33,803 bases of DNA, taken from assembly GCA_937888775.1 (NCBI GenBank), contig CALAQT010000055.1, positions 1-33,803 on the forward strand. The letters are read 5' to 3'. A model generated the notes under the pieces. It made no database searches and was not told the DNA's origin. It worked only from the letters and a program-made list of their open reading frames with translations. The position numbers and the translations under genes were made by a program. Each line of letters begins with the position of its first letter. The stretch's first letter is position 1. This document shows positions 1-7,727 of this stretch, piece by piece. This stretch comes from an uncultured Actinomycetes bacterium. Its GTDB lineage: Bacteria; Actinomycetota; Thermoleophilia; Solirubrobacterales; Solirubrobacteraceae.

Positions 1-1372
1 CGCGCAGCGCGACGTCGGCGGGATCGCCGATGTCGACCCCGTCGACGAAGATCATTCCGGCCTGCTCGGGGTTTCCGAAGCGGGCACCGCGCTCGTCGAT
101 CTCCAGCGGCAGGCCGTTCTCGCCCTGAAACACGTCGTCGGGATGAATCCCGACCGCGTCGGCCAGCTGGGCGTGGAGATGGATTCGCTTGTGGTCGCCG
201 TGCATCGGCATCACATAGCGCGGCTTGAGCAGGTTGAGCATCAGCTTGAGCTCTTCGTGGTAACCGTGGCCGGAGGCATGGATCGGCGCATCGCGCGGCG
301 TCACCACGTCACAGCCGATGTGGTAGAGCCGGTCGACGGTCTCGTTGACCGCGCGCTCGTTGCCCGGGATCGGCGTGGCCGAGAAGACGACCGTGTCGCC
401 GCGGCGCAGCGTGATCTGGCGGTGGTCGTTGTGAGCCATCCGGCGCAGCGCCGAGAGTGGCTCGCCCTGAGAGCCGGTGGAGATCACGACGACCTTGTGC
501 TCAGGCCAGTTCTCGACCTCCTGGGGCTGGATCAGCATCCCCTCGGGAACCTCGATGTGCCCCAGCGAGCGGCCGATGTTCACGTTCTTGCGCATCGAGC
601 GCCCGACCAGAGCCACCTTGCGTCCCAGCGTCGCCGCGGCGTCGACGGCCTGCTGCACGCGGTGGATGTTGGAGGCAAAGCAGGTCACCACGATCCGCCC
701 GTCGGCTCGCGCGAACACCTCCTCCAGATGCGGGCCGACCTCGCGTTCGGAGGGCGAGAAGCCAGGCCGGTCGGCGTTGGTCGAATCACCGCACAACAGC
801 AGCACGCCCTCGCGCCCCAGCTCGGCCAGCCGGGAAATGTCGGCCGGCGGGCCGTCGACGGGCGTCTGGTCGAACTTGTAGTCGCCCGTCACCACCACCG
901 TCCCGAGATCTGTGGTCACCGATACGGCGCAGGCGTCGGGGATCGAATGGGTCATGTGCACCATCTCGATCCCGAACGGCCCCAGCGACAGCTCCTCGCC
1001 CGGCGCGAGATCCTCCAGCTTGGCCTCGCGCAGGTTGTGCTCGTCGAGCTTGGAGCGGGCCATGGCGATCGTCAGCCGGCCACCGTAGACCGGCGGGGAG
1101 TGCTTGGCGCCGAGCTCGCGCAGCACCCATGGCAGCGCTCCGAGGTGATCTTCGTGGCCGTGGGTGATGACGATCGCCTCGATGTCGGACGCACGCTCAC
1201 GCAGGTAGGTGAAGTCGGGTAGCACGAGGTCGATCCCGAGCATGTCGGTGGTCGGGAAGCGCAGCCCGGTGTCCACGACGACGATCCGGCCCTCGTACTC
1301 GACGACCGTCATGTTCTTGCCGATCTCGCCCAAGCCGCCCAGCGGCAAGACGCGTAGCTTCTGAGCGCTCAT
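1..1372 (-). CDS. rnj: Ribonuclease J (3' end beyond window)
   Basis: Metallo-beta-lactamase/beta-CASP ribonuclease that acts as 5'-3' exonuclease and endonuclease in RNA processing and decay. The ATG at 1370-1372 begins MSAQKLRVLPLGGLGEIG, and about 457 residues are visible before the window edge; the family is usually about 550, so roughly the last 100 residues are missing. The zinc-binding motif HGHEDH is at residues 71-76, preceded by the typical MLGIDLVLPDFTYL segment. Later come CGDSTNADRPG, the beta-CASP segment with TGSQGEP, and VMPMHGDHKRIHLHAQLA. The gene starts 34 bp after the dapA stop and is probably co-transcribed with it; dapA-rnj adjacency is common in actinobacteria. It has no stop inside the window, so the frame was read directly from the sequence. 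Confidence 0.95.
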   Translation of the reverse strand, partial: MSAQKLRVLPLGGLGEIGKNMTVVEYEGRIVVVDTGLRFPTTDMLGIDLVLPDFTYLRERASDIEAIVITHGHEDHLGALPWVLRELGAKHSPPVYGGRLTIAMARSKLDEHNLREAKLEDLAPGEELSLGPFGIEMVHMTHSIPDACAVSVTTDLGTVVVTGDYKFDQTPVDGPPADISRLAELGREGVLLLCGDSTNADRPGFSPSEREVGPHLEEVFARADGRIVVTCFASNIHRVQQAVDAAATLGRKVALVGRSMRKNVNIGRSLGHIEVPEGMLIQPQEVENWPEHKVVVISTGSQGEPLSALRRMAHNDHRQITLRRGDTVVFSATPIPGNERAVNETVDRLYHIGCDVVTPRDAPIHASGHGYHEELKLMLNLLKPRYVMPMHGDHKRIHLHAQLADAVGIHPDDVFQGENGLPLEIDERGARFGNPEQAGMIFVDGVDIGDPADVALR

Positions 1373-1406
1373 GATCCAGGCTCGTCGGGAGCGCCGGCCG
1401 GGTCAG

Positions 1407-2270
1407 TCATCCAGCTGCCGTCGCGAGCAGGCCGTGGCGCTCGAGCATCCCGCGCAAGATCGCGACTTCTCGCTCGTCGAGCTCGACGTAGGGGAGCCGC
1501 GGCGCTCCGACGCCCAGCCCCAGCAGACCGAGCGCCGCCTTGATGCTGCAGGCCAGCGGCGCGATCGAGAGGTCGTCATAGACGTCCTGCAGGCTCTCGT
1601 CGATCTCGCGCCGGCGTTCGGGCTCATCGACCATCCGGTGCATCTCGTCGCCGAACACGTGGCTGGCCACGAGGATCCCGCCCGGCTCTCCGAGCTCGAG
1701 CACGTCAACCAGCAGATCATCGTTGCCGGCGTAGATCGAGAGCCCGTCGACCTTGGCCAGGTTAGCGGCATTGGCCTGCTTGACGGCTTCGATGTGGTCG
1801 ATCTGGGCGAGCTCGGCGAGCAGATCGTTGGACATGTCCGAGCCCGTCCGCTGGGGGATGTTGTAGAGCACGATCGGGAGGTCGGTCGCCCGGGCCACCT
1901 CCTCGAAGTGTCTGACGATCCCCCGACGGCTGGGCCGGTTGTAGTACGGGTTGACCGACAGCAGCGCATCGGCGCCCAGTTCGGTCGCACGCTCGGTCAG
2001 CGCCACCGCGTGGCGGGTGTCGTTGGAGCCCACGCCCGCCACCACGGTCGCGCGGCCGCCCATCTCCCCCACCGCCAGCTCGATCATGCCCAGATGCTCG
2101 TCGTCATTGAGCGTGGCCGCCTCGCCGGTCGTGCCGCAGATCACCAGCCCGTCGGAGCCGTGTTCGACGCAATGGTTCATCAGGCGCACGGCGACCTCCT
2201 CGTCCACGCGCCCGAGCGCGTCGAAGGGCGTCACCATCGCAGTCAGGATCGAGCCGAGGTTCACGGACAT
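1407..2270 (-). CDS. dapA: 4-hydroxy-tetrahydrodipicolinate synthase
   Basis: Class I aldolase that condenses pyruvate with aspartate semialdehyde in lysine/diaminopimelate synthesis. The protein has 287 residues, close to the usual 290-300. CGTTGE is at residues 45-50, NPYYNRPS near 107-114, the tyrosine of YNIPQRTG at 136, and the Schiff-base lysine is most likely Lys164 in AVKQAN (a variant of the common GIKEAS). The ATG at 2270 (MSVNLGSILTAMVTPF) matches the family N-terminus; the longer upstream reading is low-complexity and overlaps the preceding gene. The gene sits 19 bp after the acetyltransferase stop and 34 bp before rnj. dapB lies nearby (5748-6428) in the same orientation, with an insertion of unrelated genes between the two. 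Confidence 0.95.
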   Translation of the reverse strand: MSVNLGSILTAMVTPFDALGRVDEEVAVRLMNHCVEHGSDGLVICGTTGEAATLNDDEHLGMIELAVGEMGGRATVVAGVGSNDTRHAVALTERATELGADALLSVNPYYNRPSRRGIVRHFEEVARATDLPIVLYNIPQRTGSDMSNDLLAELAQIDHIEAVKQANAANLAKVDGLSIYAGNDDLLVDVLELGEPGGILVASHVFGDEMHRMVDEPERRREIDESLQDVYDDLSIAPLACSIKAALGLLGLGVGAPRLPYVELDEREVAILRGMLERHGLLATAAG

Positions 2271-2289
2271 CGGCACGATTATCGCAGGG

Positions 2290-3429
2290 TCAGCGGTCGC
2301 TGCCGTCGCCGTCAAGAATGCGCTCGTAGACGCGCCAGCGCTTGATGATCCGCCCGCCCATCGCCTCCAGGCCACGGTTCATCGCGTGGTTGGTCTCCAG
2401 GATCCAGCTCGCCTCGCCCTTGTTCTGGTGGGTGCGCCCGGCCACCGCAAAGTGCTCGAGATACAGCGCCGCCGCCACTCCGGTGTGCTGGTACTCGGGC
2501 AGCACGCCGAGGAAGCCGACCCGAACGCGATCGATGATCCGGCTGCGGTTGAGGTAATAGAGCCAGCCCAGCGGCAGCAGGCGGCCCTGCATCTTCTTGT
2601 AGATCTGGTTGATGTCGGGGATCGTGATCGCCATCGCCACCGGCTTGCCGTCCTGCTCGGCGATCATGAACCACTGACGGGAATAGACCAGCTGCAGATC
2701 GACCGCGTAGGCGTCAAGGTCCTCCTTGGAGTACGGGACAAAGCCCCAGTTGCGTGACCAGGCCGCGTTGTAGATCTCCGCAAAGATGTCGAGTTCGCGC
2801 CGCAGGTGGCGGCGCGACATCTTGCGGATCGTGATCCCGTGCTTGGTGTGTGCAGCCTCGGCGACCTTGGGCAGGACGGGGTGCATCCGATCGCGATCGG
2901 AGATGTGCAGATCCCAGCTGAGCAGGTCCATCGCCTTGGTCAGCCCGGCGGCCTCGCAGCGCTGTTGATAGTAGGGCGGGTGCCAGGGCTGGCGGATCAG
3001 TGGCTCGTGCTCGAATCCTTCGATCAGCACACCCGCCTCGTCGTTGCACTGGAAGTCCATCGGGCCGACCATCCGCTCACAACCGCGTGATCGGCACCAG
3101 ATCGCGGCGGCCTCCAGCAGCGCGTCGAGCAGCTGCTGGTCATCCTCGAACTCCAAGAAGCCGAACATCCCCCAGCGGCTGCCGTGGAATTCGTTGAATG
3201 CGTGGTCGATCTGCGCGGTCGCGCGCCCGACGACCCGGCCATCACGCCGGGCCAGGAAGTACTGGGCCTCGCCGTGCTTGAAGTAGGCGTTCAGCTTGCG
3301 GCTCAGGAAGGCGTAGCGCTCGAGCTTGAGCGGCGGAATCCACGGCGTACCGGCGTGCAGTTCAAACGGCAGCGAGACGAACTCCTGTACGTCGTGAAAG
3401 CCGCTCACGGCGGTAATGTCGATCGCCAT
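2290..3429 (-). CDS. YghO-like GNAT-fold acetyltransferase
   Basis: A 379-residue protein of the large uncharacterised GNAT-related family that includes E. coli YghO; substrate unknown. It shows the family hallmarks: an N-terminal segment with FELHAGTPWIPPLK and ARRDGRVVGRATAQID, the central NWGFVPYS block, and a C-terminal acetyl-CoA-fold part with FLGVLPEYQHTGVAAALY followed by WILETNHAMNRGLEAMGG. The ATG at 3429 (MAIDITAVSGFHDVQEF) was chosen because conservation begins there. Reading further upstream gives about 165 arginine-rich residues antisense to the divergent VOC gene, which I regard as spurious. The start codons of this gene and the VOC gene are only 30 bp apart. No export signal is visible. 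Family assignment rests on recalled motifs. Confidence 0.8.
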   Translation of the reverse strand: MAIDITAVSGFHDVQEFVSLPFELHAGTPWIPPLKLERYAFLSRKLNAYFKHGEAQYFLARRDGRVVGRATAQIDHAFNEFHGSRWGMFGFLEFEDDQQLLDALLEAAAIWCRSRGCERMVGPMDFQCNDEAGVLIEGFEHEPLIRQPWHPPYYQQRCEAAGLTKAMDLLSWDLHISDRDRMHPVLPKVAEAAHTKHGITIRKMSRRHLRRELDIFAEIYNAAWSRNWGFVPYSKEDLDAYAVDLQLVYSRQWFMIAEQDGKPVAMAITIPDINQIYKKMQGRLLPLGWLYYLNRSRIIDRVRVGFLGVLPEYQHTGVAAALYLEHFAVAGRTHQNKGEASWILETNHAMNRGLEAMGGRIIKRWRVYERILDGDGSDR

Positions 3430-3459
3430 CGGTGGCCAACCGTATCGGAGGTGGCGCGA

Positions 3460-3861
3460 GTGAGCACTCCAGAACCAAACGACGGCGCGACCACGGCGAT
3501 CAGCCTCGACCACGTCCAGGTGGCCGCCCCGCCGGACTGTGAGGCCCAGGCCCGGCGTTTCTACGGTGAGCTGCTGGGGCTGAGCGAGCTGCCCAAGCCG
3601 GTGGCGCTGCAGGCCCGCGGCGGCGTCTGGTTCGCGCTCGCCGCCGGTCAGCTGCACGTCGGCGTCGAGCCTGATTTCACCCCCGCTCGCAAGGCCCACC
3701 CGGCCTTCCGGGTGGCGCCGCAGGTACTCGACGAGCTGGCCCGGCGCCTGGGCGTCGCGGGCGCCCGCGTGGACTGGGATCACGAGCTGCCAGAGGTCCG
3801 GCGGTTCTTCACCGAGGACCCGTGGGGCAACCGGATCGAGATCCTGGCGCCCGCCGCCTGA
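3460..3861 (+). CDS. VOC-superfamily (glyoxalase/bleomycin-resistance fold) protein
   Basis: A 133-residue single-domain protein of the vicinal oxygen chelate superfamily. Expected elements are ISLDHVQVAAPP (first strand with metal-ligand His), ARRFYGELLGLSE (helix after the first strand), WFALAAGQLHVGVE, HPAFRVA (second His), and the C-terminal FFTEDPWGNRIEIL, whose final Glu is the usual last metal ligand. The GTG at 3460 is preferred because a GGAGG sequence at 3447-3451 lies 8 bases upstream; a GTG at 3451 would overlap that site. Substrate cannot be predicted; similar proteins are annotated as glyoxalases or dioxygenase-like enzymes. It stands alone on the plus strand, divergent from the YghO-like gene. 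Confidence 0.85.
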   Translation: MSTPEPNDGATTAISLDHVQVAAPPDCEAQARRFYGELLGLSELPKPVALQARGGVWFALAAGQLHVGVEPDFTPARKAHPAFRVAPQVLDELARRLGVAGARVDWDHELPEVRRFFTEDPWGNRIEILAPAA

Positions 3862-3868
3862 GGACCAA

Positions 3869-3883
3869 GCCAGCGAGGCTGGC
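3869..3883 (+). other. Small hairpin after the VOC gene
   Basis: A perfect 6-bp inverted repeat, GCCAGC and GCTGGC around a GAG loop, begins 7 bases after the VOC stop. No T-tract follows, so it is not a standard intrinsic terminator. It could stabilise the mRNA end or be a chance structure. I see nothing else supportable in 3884-4011. Confidence 0.3.
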
Positions 3884-4021
3884 GCGCAGTTTCTGAATCG
3901 CCGGCCGACGTCGCGCCCGTTCAACCGTACGTCCAGCGGAGGCCGTCGAGCCTAACCCGAACCCCTGCCGTGCCGAAACGAACTCTGGGGCCGCGTAGTC
4001 ATTGCGAACTTGGAGGCGGGC

Positions 4022-5481
4022 ATGGTTCTGCGTCGTTTGATGCTGTTCGCTGGTCTGGCCTGCCTGGGGCCGCTGCTCATGTTCGCGCCCAGCAGTCAAG
4101 CTGCGGTCGCCCGCGACGCGGTCGGCTCCGGCACCGTGTCCCTCGATCAGTCGTCCTACACGGCCCATGAGAATCAGGGCTACTTGACGATCACGATCCA
4201 GCGGACCGGCGACCTCAGCGGCGAGGAGGACGTCGGTTACGGCGTCAAGCGCCAGGATGCCCAGCCGGGAATCGACTTCGAACTCGTCCCCAACACCTAT
4301 GCGGTCTTCGTCCCGGGGCAGAGCAGCTACAGCTTCATCGTCCCGATCATCGACCAGGGGATGAACGCCACCCCGGTGCAAGCTCTGGCCTATCTATACG
4401 GCTCCTATCCCGACAGCCTCGGAGCCAGCAACAACTCGCCGATCACGATCCTGCACGACGATCCGCTCCAGCCCCGCGACCCAGCTGACCCGCTCGGAGT
4501 CCAGGCTCCGGTGGCCGGCAACCCGATCGCCGGTGCGAAGTTCTACGTCGACCCTGACTCCTCGGCCGCGCAGGCCCAGGGGCACTACGCCAGCGCGGAT
4601 CCCTCATGGTCGCACCTGCTGGGCGTGATCGCGGCTGAGCCCGACGCTCATCGCTTCTACATGTGGAATATGGGCGCCAACGTTGAGGGACAGGTGGCGC
4701 ACTACCTGGAGGGCACCCAGGTCCGCAGCCGGCCACGACGGTCATGCTGTCGACCTACACCCTCGTGCACGGCAAATGCGGCTCTACGGCAACGCCGGCG
4801 ATGCAGGCGCGCTATGACAACTTCATCGGGCAGGTGGCAGCCGGCATCGGCAACTTCCACGTGGTCTTCTTCCTGGAGATGGACTCGCTGATCACCGCGC
4901 CCTGCCTGAACCGTCAGCAATTGGCAATCCGCAGCGCCGAGCTGCAATACGCCGTGTCGGCGCTGGAGGCCGATCCCCACACGGCCGTCTATCTCGACGG
5001 CGGCGCCGCGGACACCGCGCCAGCCCGCGAGCAGGCGCGATACCTGCGTGGCGCCGGCGTGGCCCAGGCCCAGGGCTTCTTCCTCAACTCGACCCACTTC
5101 GACTGGACGACCTCGGAGCTGCACTACGGCCAGCAGGTCTCCAACCTGCTCGGGGGCAGTCACTTCGTGATCAACACCGGGGAGAATGGACGCGGCCCGC
5201 TGCGTCCCAAGAACCTGGTCAAGGATGGCAACGAGGTGCTGTGCAACCCGCCCGGACGCGGCCTGGGCCCGCTCACACTGCAGAACGATGTCGCCCAGCC
5301 CACCGGCTACACCGGCGCTGATGGCTTGCTCTGGTTCAGTAATCCCGGGGGCAGCGGTGGCCAGTGCGTGCCCGGAGCCCCGCCGACCGGCGCCTACTGG
5401 CCCGCCTACGCGGTGATGCTGGTCCGCAACTGGGTCGACACGGTGAACGGTCCCCACTACGCCCTGACCCGACAGCCCTAA
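4022..5481 (+). pseudogene. Secreted Calx-beta / glycoside hydrolase family 6 protein, frameshifted
   Basis: Reads as one exported protein broken by a single frameshift. The ATG at 4022 has GGAGG at 4012-4016. Residues 1 to about 28 are a signal peptide (MVLRRLMLFAGL core, then SSQA-A). Residues about 35-115 resemble a Calx-beta domain (GSGTVSLDQSSYTAHENQG, IQRTGDLSGEEDVGY). The rest matches GH6 endoglucanase/cellobiohydrolase blocks: LSTYTLVHGKCG, FFLEMDSL (probable acid Asp), YLDGGAADT, FFLNSTHFDW, HFVINTGENGRGP, CNPPGRGLG, LLWFSNPGGSGG and GAPPTGAYWPAYAVMLVRN. The first frame carries through about 4720 and the second resumes by about 4732, consistent with one base missing in 4715-4735. The downstream part is undegraded, so this is a recent mutation, a sequencing error, or (less likely) recoding; no slippery heptamer is evident. 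Confidence 0.8.
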
Positions 5482-5538
5482 GCTGACGTCGGCGCCTCGC
5501 GCTCGCGCGACTGAAACCGCCCAGAAGCCAAAGCCGTG

Positions 5539-5748
5539 CTAGTCCCAGTGTGCGGTCACCCGCTCGTAGAAGGCGGCGGCGGCCGGATCGACGGTCCGGG
5601 TTGAGGTTGCGGGTCACCTCGGGATCCTCGTTGATCGCCACCATCGCGAGCTGGTCCTCGGCCCGCCACCGGCGCAGCGTGAGCCGGGCGGTGAGCAGCT
5701 GGGCTGAGTCCGACCGGCTCAGAGGCGCTCGGAGTGGCGGTGAGGCAT
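5539..5748 (-). pseudogene. Remnant of a RimJ/RimL-like GNAT acetyltransferase N-terminus
   Basis: Directly after dapB, an ATG at 5748 overlaps the dapB stop (TGATG) but terminates after nine codons. In another frame the sequence reads LLTARLTLRRW, then AINEDPEVTRNLN, the typical start of RimJ/RimL-type acetyltransferases. After a further frame change it continues as TVDPAAAAFYERVTAHWD and stops at TAG (5539-5541). About 60 residues of a domain that normally spans about 170 remain, with two frame disruptions. It was probably a functional gene coupled to dapB. The 57 bases between it and the GH6 gene hold nothing recognisable. Confidence 0.7.
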
Positions 5749-6428
5749 CACAGCAGTTGCTCCAACCCCACCACGGGCGAGTCGGTCAGCTCAGCGACGC
5801 GACGCACCGCCAGCAGCACGCCGGGCATGAACGACTGGCGATCGATCGAGTCGTGGCGGATAGTCAGCGTCTGGCCGACGTCGCCCAGGATTACCTCCTG
5901 GTGGGCCACCAGGCCGGGAAGTCGGACCGAATGGATCGGGATCTCGACGTCCCCGCCGGCGGCAGCCTGCATCAGTAACGCGGTTCGCGCGGCGGTGCCG
6001 CTGGGCTTGTCGAGCTTGCGGTCGTGATGGAGCTCGATGATCTCGGCGCGGGCCATGTGCCTGGCCGCCTGCGCCGCGAACTGCATCATCAACACGGCGC
6101 CGATCGCGAAGTTTGGGGCGATGAACACGTTGGCGGGAGCGCCGCGCAAGTCCTCCAGCGCGGCGGGGTCAAAGCCCGTCGTGCCGATCACCACGTGCAC
6201 TCCGGCGGCGACTGCCGCCCGGGCGTTGGCGACCGCCGTGCCGGGCACGGTGAAGTCGACCAGCACATCCGGGCTGTCCGCCAGCGCGTCGGCGATCGAC
6301 AGCCCCAGGGCGGGGTCCGCGCGCGCGACCAGCTCCATGTCGGGTGCTCCCTGCACAGCTTCGCAGACCGTCGTGCCCATCCTCCCGGCCGCGCCGGCGA
6401 CCGCCACCCGCAACGGCGCGCCCTCCAT
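5748..6428 (-). CDS. dapB: 4-hydroxy-tetrahydrodipicolinate reductase
   Basis: NAD(P)H-dependent second enzyme of the diaminopimelate branch, using the DapA product. It has 226 residues, slightly short for the family (about 240-270). The Rossmann motif VAGAAGRMG is near residues 10-18, VDFTVPG near 57-63, GTTGF near 83-87, and the catalytic signature ELHHDRKLDKPSGTA near 142-156, with the general-acid His and the Lys of the active site. The ATG at 6426-6428 overlaps the stop of the M16 peptidase by one base (TGATG), indicating translational coupling. It precedes a decayed GNAT gene; dapA lies about 3.5 kb further in the direction of transcription. Confidence 0.95.
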   Translation of the reverse strand: MEGAPLRVAVAGAAGRMGTTVCEAVQGAPDMELVARADPALGLSIADALADSPDVLVDFTVPGTAVANARAAVAAGVHVVIGTTGFDPAALEDLRGAPANVFIAPNFAIGAVLMMQFAAQAARHMARAEIIELHHDRKLDKPSGTAARTALLMQAAAGGDVEIPIHSVRLPGLVAHQEVILGDVGQTLTIRHDSIDRQSFMPGVLLAVRRVAELTDSPVVGLEQLL

Positions 6429-7720
6429 CAGGCCTTCTGCGCTAGCGCTGGGCCGACTCGCTCCAGCGCCTCCTCGAAGCGGGCTTCGTCAGGACCGATA
6501 CCGGCGGCGGACAGGCGCCCCGGCGCCCACAGCTCCTCCACGAGCGAGCCGAGGTCGCTCACCGAGACGGCGTCGATCCGCTCCACCACTTCGTCGATCG
6601 GCATCAGCGGCGCGCCGGCCAGGGTCTCCGAGCCCAGGCGGTTCATCCGCGCACCGGTGGACTCCAGCGCCAGCACCACGCGGCCCTTGAGGTTCTCCTT
6701 GGCCCGCTTGAGCTCATCGGCGGTGGCGGGCTCCTCCGCCAGGTGCCCAAGCTCGGCACCGATCACCGCCAGCCCCTCCGCCAGGTTATCGGCGCGCGTG
6801 CCGAGATACAGACCCACCTGGCCGGTGTCGTGGTAGGCGCTGGTGAACGAATAGACGGCGTAGGCCAATCCGCGGCGCTCGCGGATCTCCTGAAACAGCC
6901 GCGAGGACGAGGTGCCACCGAAGATCGTGTCGAGGACCCGCAGCGCGAAGCGCCTGTCGTCGTGACGGGAGAGCCCCCGCCCGCCGAGGCAGACGTGGTA
7001 CTGCTCGGTGTCCTTGCGCTCGAAGCGGCGCTGAGCCGGGTGAGCCGCAGGCGGCGCGCCCTCCGCGCTGCGGGCGCCGTTGACGGAGCTGGGAAGCATC
7101 CCGATGCGTGACTCGCCCAACGCCACCAGGGCATTGTGGTCCACCGCTCCGGCGGCCGCGATCACAATCCGCCCCGGGGTGTAGCGAGCGGCGTGGAAGC
7201 CGGCGATCTGCTCCACCGGCGTGTCGGCGATCACCGGTGCACGTCCGATGATCGCGCGGCCCAGCGGGTCATCGACGAACACCGCCTCGCCGAGCAGGTC
7301 GAACACCTTCTCCTGGGGATCGTCCTCATACATCGCGATCTCCTCCAGGATCACCTCGCGCTCGGAATCGACATCGTCCAGCGCAGGGCGAAAGACCATG
7401 TCGGCCATCACGTCGAACGCGTCTTCCAGATGCTGGTCGATCACCCGGGCGTAGACCGAGGTCGTCTCCTTGCCGGTGCCCGCGTTGAGCTCGGCGCCCA
7501 TGCCGTCGAAGATCTGATCGATCTCCAGCGAGTCGTATTTTGCGCTGCCCTTGAACAGCAGATGCTCGAGCAGGTGCGAGAGGCCGGCCTGCGCATGGGT
7601 CTCATAACGCGAGCCGGTGGCGATCCAGAAGCCTAGCGACACGGATCGGACGGAGGGCATCGCCTCCGTCACGATCCGGACGCCGGACTCCAGCGTCGTC
7701 AGCCGGTGCTGCTGATCCAC
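6428..7720 (-). CDS. M16 family zinc peptidase (processing-peptidase-like)
   Basis: A 430-residue M16 metallopeptidase of the PqqL/YmxG type often found beside pnp. The inverted zinc motif HLLEH is at residues 49-53, and the downstream zinc-ligand Glu is in ILEEIAMYEDDP near 126-127. The C-terminal M16 half contains FGGTSSSRLFQEIRERRGLAY and the glycine-rich loop region. The GTG at 7720 (VDQQHRLTTLESG) begins 7 bases after the pnp stop; there is no strong Shine-Dalgarno, so coupling to pnp is likely. A longer reading frame extends through the pnp 3' end but is arginine/serine-rich noise. No signal peptide is seen, so the protein is probably cytoplasmic. It overlaps dapB by one base. Confidence 0.9.
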   Translation of the reverse strand: MDQQHRLTTLESGVRIVTEAMPSVRSVSLGFWIATGSRYETHAQAGLSHLLEHLLFKGSAKYDSLEIDQIFDGMGAELNAGTGKETTSVYARVIDQHLEDAFDVMADMVFRPALDDVDSEREVILEEIAMYEDDPQEKVFDLLGEAVFVDDPLGRAIIGRAPVIADTPVEQIAGFHAARYTPGRIVIAAAGAVDHNALVALGESRIGMLPSSVNGARSAEGAPPAAHPAQRRFERKDTEQYHVCLGGRGLSRHDDRRFALRVLDTIFGGTSSSRLFQEIRERRGLAYAVYSFTSAYHDTGQVGLYLGTRADNLAEGLAVIGAELGHLAEEPATADELKRAKENLKGRVVLALESTGARMNRLGSETLAGAPLMPIDEVVERIDAVSVSDLGSLVEELWAPGRLSAAGIGPDEARFEEALERVGPALAQKA

Positions 7721-7727
7721 TGGCCCG

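Noticed and set aside
143..1222. 359-residue plus-strand open frame opposite RNase J
   Set aside because: Shadow frame; the minus strand encodes all RNase J motifs.
3430..3924. N-terminal extension of the YghO-like protein by about 165 residues
   Set aside because: It overlaps the divergent VOC gene antisense and has no family match; the ATG at 3429 fits the family.
4715..4735. Programmed frameshift in the GH6 gene
   Set aside because: No slippery heptamer or downstream pseudoknot is evident; a one-base indel is simpler.
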